Positions 9,001-18,460 of a stretch of 29,062 nucleotides of DNA are shown here, one piece after another. The DNA comes from Zygnema cylindricum (Eukaryota > Streptophyta > Zygnematophyceae > Zygnematales > Zygnemataceae). The position numbers and the translations under genes were made by a program. The stretch is from positions 110,056-139,117 of the forward strand of contig JBBHKE010002180.1 of the NCBI GenBank assembly GCA_037447655.1. The letters are read 5' to 3'. Under the pieces are notes generated by a model. That model was given only the letters and a program-made list of their open reading frames with translations, was not told the origin of the DNA and ran no database searches. Each line of letters begins with the position of its first letter. The first letter of the stretch is position 1.

Positions 9001-11403
9001 AATCGTTTCTCGTAAAGTAGCATCCCGGCCGTCGACGCTGATTATGTAATTTTCGTAACTTCGCATCTGGACCGTCGACGCAAATGACAGACGAATTCGC
9101 TGTCAGTTCTGACGAAGCTACGCTATTGGACTATTTTAAGTCGTGAACCATTTGGAGGTTCACGCATTCACATGTAGATAGGAAGGGTTTTAATCCGTAG
9201 GTTATAGATTTTGTAACGTAGGGCATAGGATTTCGGCCTCCTATTGGTCGAATCCAAACTTGACGCAAATATTTACATAGCACGCTGTACTCTGATTGGC
9301 TTGTTTTCGCTAGGCGTAGTTTTGGTTACTTAGTTCATTTCGCATCATTTCCTGCACACAATTTTCAAGTGCAGGAATTATTCATTTGATTTATTTTCAG
9401 TATTGAGGATTCTCTGCAGCCATCTTTTTATTTGTGAAATTGTCCGGACAGCTTAGAGGCGATTTTCTGCCTTTGCGTGAAGCGTCTAGTTTTCTATTAT
9501 ATTATCATATCTTGTAAAGCCTTACAAATTAATCTATACGGCTTCGGCTAAGACCTACACGGTTTCCCTTCATTTTTCTCATCTTTTTGAGTGGATTTCG
9601 ACCGCGATCTCACAACACAAACTTCTTTCCCGATTGTGGCTGAACTTTAATTAGTGTGGAAGTTGCATGTTGGAATTATTGTTGTGTTGTTTTTATTTCT
9701 TGAGATTGTGTATTTATTTCTATTTGGCTTTTGCGCATCTTTTGAGTTTGGTTATCTCAAACCTCATAAGTGTCGGGCATATTGTCATTTTCGGTTTTTA
9801 TTTATCTTTCTCGGTTGTTTATGCTTTGATTTATTATATTTAAGTATAAATTCAGATTATCCTTGATAAGATAACTCCTGCAAGGAATATAAATAGACCG
9901 TGGGGCCTAGTGGTCATCCATCGGCTTAGTAATAAACCGACCTAACCATAACCAGCTAAGTCGTTGACCTTTCTTTTTCTTCCACCTTGCCTGTTGTTGT
10001 ATTTACCCATTTTTACTTTTATGATTTATTTCATTTCCGATATCTCGCTATCATTTGAGTTTAAGTTGAGCACAGCTGATGATATTGCATGCACCTTCAT
10101 GTTATTGGACACATGCACGACAGAAAGGGGATCGGTAAAACCACGTACGAATAATTGTTATACCCACCTGTCTTTCACCTGGAAGTATGTTGTTTAGTAT
10201 TTTAGTACAGATTCCTAAGCCAAAACCGCACGAAACAAATCAATAAAAAAAGTCTGACGGATTAAAAAACGAATTTATAAAACAACATCAAAATAATTTG
10301 TCGTTTGGTTTAACCTGAAAAGTATAGAATCTGAAAATCGTGTGGCGCACGAATTCTTTGACGCGTTTGACTTAATTTTTCAATATTTGGCCTATAGAAA
10401 TCAAGTGTCGCAAAAAATTATATAAGGGTCGAAAAGTGGGGTAGTTTACAAAAATCCGCGACTATCTTTACCAAACCGTACCGCTTATTTTGTCTTTGTA
10501 CGCAAAACAATATCACAGAGAATCTTGCCAATACTCTCCGACGGTCTAGGAGGTAACACTAACCGTTGGATATTCATTTGCGAGGCGTTTGTTTCATTTT
10601 TCTCTATAGCTGCCAACGTACTTCAAAGAGGTGGGTTATTAGCTACAAAAAAAAAAAAATCGCGATACGCTGGACGATTTAGCTACGTGTCACAATAGAC
10701 AACCAACGAAAATTGACAAAATTTGCCCATGACACGCGCTTTCGAAAATACAACCGCAAATAAAAATGTAATTTCGTAACTCTCCCTCGTAACTCTATTT
10801 TCAGTTCCTTTTGTTTTTCACAATATTTTTGTCAAAAGACTTTCGTTATGTTCCAAAATAGGAACCCTAAAAAATGAGTTGGCGTAGAAGCTTGGCGTCT
10901 AGAAAAAATATAACAACCTTCTGTCGTATGATGACTTCGTACACAAGTACATGGTATGAAATTGAAGATTTGATGTAAACTTTGTCGGTGCTGAAAATCT
11001 TAAGGATATTTAATATTCGATCGTAGCTTACGTGGTGCTACTTAATTTAGAACACGTGGTTTACAAACTCTTCGTGATGGAACATCGACTCAATCAACTA
11101 GGTCTGTAGAGTTGGCCTTACGATTACAGAAACGACTTATGGAACTTGACCCTAATACTATATTTCCATTATTTTTTTGAGAACGATTTTGGATTTGGTT
11201 CTCTTTTATTTTGGTCGCCTAACATTTTGTTGTATGACGTGGCAACAACTCTGTATAGTTTTTCAAGTTTAGTGTGAATTTTTTTTATTTGTCACGTAAT
11301 CATACGAATGTAACGATGTTCGTGAACATAATTCACGTGAGGACAATTTTTGTTTCGTATTTTTTTTTGCTTTGAGATGATTTTGCTCGTTTTTTAAGTG
11401 GCG
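9001..11403. other. non-coding, no gene seen
   Basis: AT-rich, with no ORF showing family resemblance. Items noted: two ATTGG (CCAAT-box type) words at about 9243 and 9295; a 7-bp hairpin CCTGCAC/GTGCAGG at 9351-9375; scattered CGTAC words; an A run near 10648-10660. Confidence 0.5.
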
Positions 11404-11990
11404 AAAAAATTAGTAATACTAATAGCGATAAACGGTGTTTATAGTACACCGCTAATCGTTATTACTGTAAAAAAAAATAGCTTAAATGCTAATTTAGTGT
11501 TAATAACGCTAATTTGTGATTTTGTGTTTAAAAAAAAAAGGAATAACATTAATTCGGCACTTAGTGCCAATTTGTGTGACGAAATTGTAGCGTGTAAGCT
11601 GAGATGTCATCGATACTGTTTCAAGTGCAAGTGTATTATCCTGACAGTTTTCGCCGATATACGTACTTGTGCTGTTTGGAAATCGTACGAAACATGTAAG
11701 TAGGGTAAAAATTACACTATTTTGCGCTTTGTATTTCGTAATGTTCCGCTCTTTCCGGCGGCTAAATGTTATTGGAATTTAATTTACATTCGGAGCTCAC
11801 TTAATGTTGTAGAAACGAGATGTCAAGTGGACGCGATGTAGGTAAACAAGCTTATCGTACATCACACTAATTCCGACGAACGTAATATGAAATGGTTAAC
11901 ATTGAATAAATACTTTCCATGTTAGTGTTAATTATATTATAATGTTAATAACACTAATTTATGGTTTTGGGCCTAAAAAAAGTCGCGACA
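11404..11990. repeat. palindromic and direct-repeat cluster related to MITE ends
   Basis: Around 11411-11463 two inverted copies of an ACACCG-ATCG-TTATTA motif face each other around a short centre. A GTTAATAACGCTAATTTGTG block near 11500 recurs as GTTAATAACACTAATTTATG near 11944, in the same orientation and followed by an A run both times. 11921-11957 can also fold (TTAGTGTTA/TAACACTAA). The motif resembles the ends of the TA-flanked element at 13277-13497, so this is probably a nest of degraded copies of that family. Confidence 0.5.
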
Positions 11991-12006
11991 AAATTTGTGT
12001 AATTAA

Positions 12007-12464
12007 TAATGTTGTGTATCGGTAGGGTTTTGCCGATAATCGATATGTTCTTTTTTTTGGCTTGCCGATAATCGATATATTGGCACGATATATCCAAACT
12101 GGTTCTATTGCCAATAAAAGACCGATAATATCGGTTTTATATCGCGATAATACCAGTTTCGATAACTATTGGTGATAATTGTACGCTTTGTAACGTAAGA
12201 GTGTTGATTTATTCCGTCGTACTGGACCGCCGTTATTACGTTATATGGGTTACGGAACAGTTTTTTACACGTGCCACGCTATATACAGTAAAAATATAAT
12301 ACATTATTATTATAAAATACTATTATATAGCGTAATATATTTTTTCCACTTATAAGGAATTTGTTGGTCTCGGAGCGATATATCGGGACCCCTGAATGTT
12401 CGATAACCGATAACTATCGGTATCGGTGTTATCGCAAAAAATATCTTGCCGATACACAACAGTA
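12007..12464. mobile_element. TA-flanked MITE with CGATA-rich interior
   Basis: The termini are inverted: ATGTTGTGTATCGG at 12009-12022 and CCGATACACAACAG at 12449-12462, 13 of 14 positions complementary. TA lies directly outside both ends (12007-12008 and 12463-12464), the target-site pattern of Tc1/mariner-type elements. The interior holds many CGATA/TATCG words, including GCCGATAATCGATAT twice (12032-12046 and 12063-12077). No transposase is encoded, so the copy is non-autonomous. Confidence 0.7.
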
Positions 12465-12469
12465 CAGTA

Positions 12470-12957
12470 GTCAGCGTCAAAGGTCGTAAACGGTCAACCG
12501 AAACCGAAACCGTAACCGACCGTTAACCGACCGCCCGCGTCGGATCTGGAACGGATTCGGTTGCCAAATTTGGGGGGGTCGGGCGTATTCGGGTGGGTGA
12601 TTCACGAAAAAAAATTAAAAAAATCGGTTACGGTCGGGTAAGTAAAAAACAAAAAAAATGAAGGTTTTGTACTGTCCATACTATCCAACATTATTGTACT
12701 TTGTACTCTTGGTATCGTGGAAGGTATAAGGGAGATGTACCACTAATTTTGTACTTATTCGGGTACGGGCTGGTACGGGTAGTCGCGAGAAATTGAGTTT
12801 CGGTTAACTTTTTTTTTCGTAAACGCGTTTCGGGTAACGGTTAATAATTTTGGCGCGTGACATAACCCCGTCGGGCGTCGGGTACTCAGATTCTGAAAAA
12901 AAAAACGGTCGGTTTCGGTTATCTATAATTTTGACTTTTGCGACCTCTGGTCAGCGT
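12470..12957. mobile_element. non-autonomous hAT-type element with 8-bp TSD
   Basis: The 8-mer GTCAGCGT occurs at 12470-12477 and again at 12950-12957, as a perfect target-site duplication. Between them a 472-bp element begins CAAAGGTCGTAAACG and ends with the reverse complement of CAGAGGTCGCAAAAG, 12 of 15 matching. An 8-bp duplication and CA(A/G)AGG-type ends are the pattern of hAT transposons. Subterminal AACCGAAACCG repeats occur on both flanks in opposite orientation. There is no transposase. It starts 5 bp after the TA of the neighbouring MITE. Confidence 0.8.
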
Positions 12958-13276
12958 ACACATAATCTCCAGCTTTGCGTGTTTTCTGACTGTTTCTGTA
13001 CGGTAAGAGCTCCGCGTCGCTTCTGTCCAAAAGCGACTACGCGGCAGCCTAGTCGTAGGAAAACGCGTCAATAGGTGTATGGAAGTACAGTTTGTATTAA
13101 CAAAAGACAGCAAGACTTTGGCGCATTTCAAAATTTATGTGGCGGTACGGCTTTGAATGGGTGATTAGTCTATGGTAAATCGTGTAACTTTGAAAATGTT
13201 TTTGACTTTGAGGGTGACGACATCTTTCGCAGGTTGTCGTAATCCGGCGACTGTCGCGTTGATCCGGCCTATGAAG

Positions 13277-13497
13277 TACACCGTGTATCGTTAATAGTGC
13301 TGATAATTTTATCGCCACACAAAACAACCTTTCTCCGTACTCATTTGTCTACTTTTCAATTTGAAACCGCCAATCGGAAGCTGAAAAGCTTACCTTTCAA
13401 TCGCAACCGTTAGACTCACAATCCGACAAGTGTGTACGGAAGAAAGATGTTTTAAGAGACGAATGAAACATTAGCATTAATTGCGATGCACGGTGTA
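13277..13497. mobile_element. 217-bp TA-flanked MITE
   Basis: Inverted ends: CACCGTGTATCGTTAATAGTGCT at 13279-13301 and the complement of CACCGTGCATCGCAATTAATGCT at 13473-13495 (about 80 percent). TA flanks both ends. The family is seen again within the intron of the Hsp70-like gene at 21651, where TACACCGTGTATCG is identical over 14 nt. No coding capacity. Confidence 0.65.
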
Positions 13498-13800
13498 GTT
13501 TGGATGAGATCCACGGACGTCCGTGATTTCTGGACGTTTTCAGAATCGACCGACGCGTTGAGTTGAATTGACCGGAAGCTCATAGAGTAGGAAGGACCGA
13601 TAATGTACGGCATTGTAATGTACGGATGAGACGACCAATGAGGTCGAAGGGGAGTTAAATGAAGTACGAACACACGCACCGACTTTCACGTAACCGACTA
13701 ATTATTTTTGACCGCAGATGTAAACGCGTTTTGTTTGTACGGCTGAAGGAACAGTAGTGTACGGTAACGCGACTAAAATAGTACAATCTGTAAATTTCAA

Positions 13801-13808
13801 TATTTAAG
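13801..13808 (+). promoter_or_regulatory. TATA-like box upstream of 190-aa ORF
   Basis: TATTTAAG lies about 130 nt before the ATG at 13939. It is followed by a pyrimidine-rich stretch with few ATGs that would suit a 5' leader. Prediction by position only. Confidence 0.35.
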
Positions 13809-13938
13809 TCCCGGCTGTCCTTTACTCCAGCAGTCAAACACAAACCTGTCTGCTTCTATTCTCAGCACTGCTTTTCTTTCATCTCCATATCCTAAAAATT
13901 CGCAAACGTTTTTTTTTCCGACCAAAATTCGACGAAGA

Positions 13939-14511
13939 ATGAGTGACATTGCGAATGGTTTCGCTGAAGGTTTAAAGATGATACGTGACTTGATGAGAAA
14001 AGGAAAGGAATGCAAGGAAAGAGCCTCATGGATTATTAGTGTGGAATACAAAAGCAATGATAGAAACCACACATTGTTATTTAAGTTAAGTAAAGAAGGA
14101 GAAAAAATATCAATTCATAAAATTGATATGGAAAGCCTCCCATTTCATACTACAGCTAGGAAACGGTCGTGGAAATGGCGTGGATACGCAAAATTGAATC
14201 ATTGCTCTACGAGAAATTCATTTTTTTTGGACCAAATGGTGGAATTAGAGTTGGTAAACGACCATGTACAAAATAAGTGTGCGGAGATGAGTATAAGGGA
14301 TCTGGTAGGTCTGCTATCTTCTTGTCCAAGACTATCTGGACAAACACTAGTGGCGGAGCACGTCTCGTGCCCAAAAAACCTCATGGTAGTGAAACAGAGG
14401 ACAAATCTTTGCAGGGATATTCGACAGGCACAAGTGACTATGATATATTTTGACAAGCTGGAAAAATACATGAACATGGTAGTCAATGTGGTGTGTAATG
14501 ATGAGGATTAG
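13939..14511 (+). CDS. unrecognised 190-aa protein, single open exon
   Basis: I do not recognise this protein. It opens at an ATG in the context GAAGAATGAG and runs uninterrupted to TAG. It is unlike the surrounding noise in being one of the longest ATG-initiated frames outside the transposons. The N-terminal 30 residues look like a charged amphipathic helix (MSDIANGFAEGLKMIRDLMR). A basic stretch TARKRSWKWRG lies at residues 72-82. Eight Cys residues are spread along the chain with no clear zinc-finger spacing. No signal peptide or membrane segment is evident. A TATA-like box lies 130 nt upstream. The C-terminus CNDED is acidic. It could be a lineage-specific gene, the first exon of a longer one, or a chance ORF. 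Codon-bias or transcript evidence would settle this. Confidence 0.45.
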   Translation: MSDIANGFAEGLKMIRDLMRKGKECKERASWIISVEYKSNDRNHTLLFKLSKEGEKISIHKIDMESLPFHTTARKRSWKWRGYAKLNHCSTRNSFFLDQMVELELVNDHVQNKCAEMSIRDLVGLLSSCPRLSGQTLVAEHVSCPKNLMVVKQRTNLCRDIRQAQVTMIYFDKLEKYMNMVVNVVCNDED

Positions 14512-15448
14512 CCTCTGTAGGACAATGTATAGACGGAATCTCGGAAGGCTCTGAATGTAATATAGAAAGCCCAAAAGGTTGGCAGGTGAAACTAGGAAAG
14601 AAGCACTCTAGGGAAAACATTGAGAAGCTTAATTCTCACTGGTTTGGGTTAAACTGTGAAATTTTAAGGAATTTGAGGAGGGGACGTGTGTGACGTTTTC
14701 TAGAATGTAGTGGAACTTTGGCCTTAGCTGATCAACAAAAGACTACAGCTATTTAGTACTCATTAGTACGGCTACATATTTGATGAAGGATTAAGAATGC
14801 TGTCCATCATCATAGGCGGGCAGATAGCAAATGGTTTGTTTTTTTCCTCGTGTAGATGAGCTTTGGTTTATGTAGGTTTCTTGACAACGAATGGAATCGA
14901 CGTTTTTGATTATAATGTTTCCAGATTTGTTTGTTACATATGTATAAATTGTTGAATCTCCCCAAAAATTCGTACATTGCGTTCACATTGGCATATTTTG
15001 TCATGATGAGTATGAAGGGAGTTGACCCAACAAAACTGTAACTAAATGATAAAAAAAATGCAGGGCTCTTGGAACAAATTGTGATGTTCACATGTATGTG
15101 TAAAATGATGGAATGTTTCAAATGTTCAACTGGATGTTGTTGATGATGTTACATACTTTTTTTTTTTTACTTTCACTTAATTTAAGACGTAACAATCTTG
15201 TTCCACGAATGTCAATTGCTTTTATGATTTTTTTCCTTCATATTTTCTATTCTTTACAATCTCATTTGTACGGTGCTTCGACCCTGTTAATCATTTGGTT
15301 TAGTTTGGCCCTTGACATCAAATGATGTTTTCTTGTAAATATGATTACAACTGGGGTTTTAGTTACTGATTACTAGAGGAAAATGTATACCGCATCATAT
15401 CCGTACTCAATTATTAGGTCACAGATGTGGGTACTCGATTTCGTACAG
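14512..15448. other. non-coding, no gene seen
   Basis: Follows the 190-aa ORF and may contain its 3' UTR. No other frame continues with recognisable coding. Contains a T run near 15160-15168 and scattered TTGATGATG-type words. Confidence 0.45.
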
Positions 15449-15466
15449 TATATATATATATATATA
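15449..15466. repeat. (TA)9 microsatellite
   Basis: Eighteen bases of uninterrupted TA dinucleotides. Confidence 0.95.
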
Positions 15467-15647
15467 GGCATTTAGTTTTCCATGCGATCCATCGATACAT
15501 TATTTTCAATTGCCCTAAATGGTGTGTTCTTGCCTATGTGCATCGTTGAAATGATGTGATGTGCATCGAGTAATCAAACTATATATACAGACGGAGCACA
15601 AAAGAAAAAGTGCCTATACAAATTACGGTTCCTGCTACTCCCATAGC

Positions 15648-16126
15648 ACTCCCTCTCTCTCTCTCTCAAGCTCTTTCCCTCTCTCAAACTTTCTCCCTTT
15701 CCCTTCGTTTATTTGGGGGGAGAGGGAGAGGCGGAGAGGGGAAAGGGAGGGTCGGAGCGAGAGAGAGAGGGGAGATTAACAAAGCAGCTCTGCCCCTCTC
15801 CCTTTTAAAAAAATTGATGAAGAGACGATGAAAGGGAGGGGGAAGGAGGGAGATGGGAATGGAGAGCGGGAGAGAGGGGAGGAGGGAAGGAAGGAAAAGC
15901 GGGAGGGAGGGAGATACGGAGGGAGGAAGGGGGAGGGAGGGAGGGAGGGAGGAAGGAGGAGGGAAGGAGGAAGGAGGGAAGGAGGGAGAGAAGGTTTGAT
16001 TGCGAGAGAGGGAGAGGGAAAGGGAGAATGAGAGGGAGAGGGGAAGAGTGTCTCAACCCCTCTCTCGTCTTTCTACAAAATAGTGGGAGAGGGGTAGAGG
16101 GGGAAGTGCTCTCTCTCCCTCACCCC

Positions 16127-16223
<97 letters not shown>

Positions 16224-16282
16224 GCTCTCTTGTTTTTATTTCTCAAGACGGAATAAGTTTTTACCTCTCTCTCTCTCTCCTG
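15648..16282. repeat. large strand-switching polypurine/polypyrimidine block
   Basis: Pyrimidine run at about 15648-15706, then purine run 15715-15775. Next comes GGGAGGA-type purine sequence 15828-16030, then a run of 15 C at 16123-16137 and (CT)n to 16222 with small interruptions, and a further CT tract at 16265-16279. The adjacent complementary arms can fold back. Predicted proteins here are low-complexity artefacts. Confidence 0.9.
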
Positions 16283-16341
16283 AAATATGGTTAACCTTAC
16301 ACTTCAAATATATTAGTATGGACCTGCCAGTATCCACATGA

Positions 16342-16490
16342 GGGCTGGTTGCCAGTGGTGAAGGCTCCGAAGGCTCTATTGAGAGGTCGGTGGTTTAAGC
16401 CCTGGCCAGCTTCTTTTTGTCCCTAGTGGGTTACGCCAAACCCTAGATTTTGTGGAATCTAACACTTTCTTTCAGCTTTAGCCATCCACG
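16342..16490 (+). mobile_element. tRNA-derived SINE
   Basis: A-box-like TGGTTGCCAGTGG at 16346-16358 and B-box-like GGTTTAAGCCC at 16392-16402 form an internal RNA polymerase III promoter. The 33-nt A-to-B spacing equals that of the minus-strand copy at 24600-24735. Downstream both share a GATTTT(A/G)TG-GAATCT-AACACT block about 105 nt from the start. There is no matching acceptor stem, so it is not a tRNA gene. It follows a long CT tract. Confidence 0.65.
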
Positions 16491-17489
16491 AGTTGCAATT
16501 GAGGGATAGTGATTAACGAGAGAGAAAACTGACACGAGGAGACTTTAATTTTTGCAAAGTATAATATACATAGGTGGAAAAGAAGTTCAAAAAAAATGAC
16601 ATGAAAAATATTTTTTACAAAATACCATTTGTTATATATACAGACAATAAAATTAGAAAAAGGGTATGACGGGTAAACCAGCTAAGACAAAAGTAACATA
16701 AAAGGCTTGTGTACGACAGAGAAATGACAATTAATCATTAGAGTTAAGAGTAAATTTCAACCTAATCACCTAAATATTCGAATAGCATCTAAATCACACT
16801 TCACACTTGAGAAAAACCCTACAAAAGCCTTAATCTCGCTGATTTTATCATGCAAAGAGTGAGTACCTCATCATATTAACCAAGAGAAGAATTTTTTAAT
16901 ATTTTTTTCCCATTTTCTGTTTTTTCCGGGCAATCAAAATACAAAAACAAATGCAAGGACTCTCAAAAGTGACAAACCAATATCACATTAATTAAGGGTT
17001 CTGTTAGGGAAGAGTATAATCATGGATTGACGATCCTGATTACTCCTATAATTAACAACGGAAAGGTAGATTATGGACGTAGAAAACAAATTGTAGTAGA
17101 AAGGCAAAAAAATAGCGATAGTGTAAGCCATAAAACAGTGAATCAAGCAGAAACGACAGAATTTTATAGATCTCTATCTGTCCCACAAACATCAGAAAAG
17201 AGTGAGGTACGGAATCACATTACTCTTAGAAAACAATTCATGACAAAATTCGTTATTTACAAGCATTTACAACAAAACTAGAGATGACACTGAAATGACA
17301 CCATGAATTGGAGAGATTGCAGAAGAAAAAAGTGGCAGCCAATGACCTGCATGGTCTTTCACAAATAAGATCTCACATATTGAAGTCAAAGAGAAAAGTG
17401 TCTAGTTTGTAACATCAAGTTCATTACTTGTTGAATAAACCACCTCAGAGATTTACTAGCAGTAACTGAACAAAAGACAATTACCATTA
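16491..17489. other. non-coding, no gene seen
   Basis: AT-rich stretch with only short frames and no recognisable motif. The longest frame (about 17027-17281) lacks an ATG start and any family resemblance. Confidence 0.45.
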
Positions 17490-18260
17490 ATTCACCTCAC
17501 ATTGCTTCTAACAGGATTGAAACGAATCTTATTCACATTTGATGAAATTGTGAGGAAATAACCAGAAACGAAAAAATATCGATGGAACAATAACTAGTCT
17601 TATAGTAGTGACATTATAACATTAACATATCAATTTTCGAAACAAACACCTCAAATCAGTAGACCGGACAAAAAGTACAAGCATGAATGTCACAAACACT
17701 GGTAACCTTACATACTTTGAAGAGAAACAAATATACATTGACAATTGCACATTAATTTGAGTTGCATTGCTTTTATTAGGATTGGAAAAATTCTTTGTCA
17801 CATTCAATTACTCATAAGAAAACAGGCATAACAGGGAGAAGAAATGTAAAACTCGACAATAGTACCAATAGATCAGATTTGAAGCGAACATCTCAAATCT
17901 ACAGTCCGGACCAGCACTAGAATTTAAAAAAAGAAGAACATCAAACTGTAAGAAAATTAAGAAATCGCATGCTACCACTTCTGCAATGATGGATAAAATC
18001 TTATTCACATTTGATACACTGATCAAGCAAACATAAAGGCATAACAAGAAGCAAAATATAACAGCAAACCAGTCTTATGATAACATGACGTAACATAAGG
18101 TTCATACCTGAAAATTAATGTTAACATTGCACGAAATATAACAATTTAACTCGGTAAAGATCAGATTCAAAACAAACTTTTTAAATCCATAATCCTGACA
18201 GAAGCTGTCAAGTTTGAGTAAGAAAAAAAGTACTAGCCTTACAAATTCTGCAGGGAAACA
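17490..18260. repeat. three-unit degenerate tandem repeat, about 240-290 bp per unit
   Basis: A core of the form ATCANATT-AAACNAAC--CTCAAATC---CCGGAC starts near 17629, 17872 and 18160. A companion ATTGCTTNTANNAGGATTG-AAATCTTATTCACATTTGAT block occurs near 17502, 17765 and 17976. An ACNAGTCTTAT word precedes two of the cores. Unit lengths differ through indels. No coding sequence is visible. It ends just 3' of the minus-strand DUF641-like gene. Confidence 0.6.
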
Positions 18261-18460
18261 TTAAGAGAACTAAGAAAATAAAATCCGGACAGTCCACATT
18301 CTGACAATCTTCACCTCAACATATACATTTAGCGACCACACTAAAATGTTCCTGTGGGTGCACCTACATTTTTTTCAAAATGGTTCTCTACATCTTAAAC
18401 AAGCATGTAAAGTCATAATCTTAGAAATAACACTCAAGGAAACATTCCTTTCAAAAACCC

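Noticed and set aside
8645-9049. 134-codon frame across the GTACG repeat
   Set aside because: The repeat has few stop codons in this frame. No family resemblance, and no ATG start in good context.
9899-9975. A-box-like TGGGGCCTAGTGGTCA suggesting another tRNA or SINE
   Set aside because: No B box at the correct distance and no arms that pair.
15561-16294. Several Ser-Leu or Gly-Arg-Glu-rich frames
   Set aside because: Translations of polypurine/polypyrimidine DNA with no other support.
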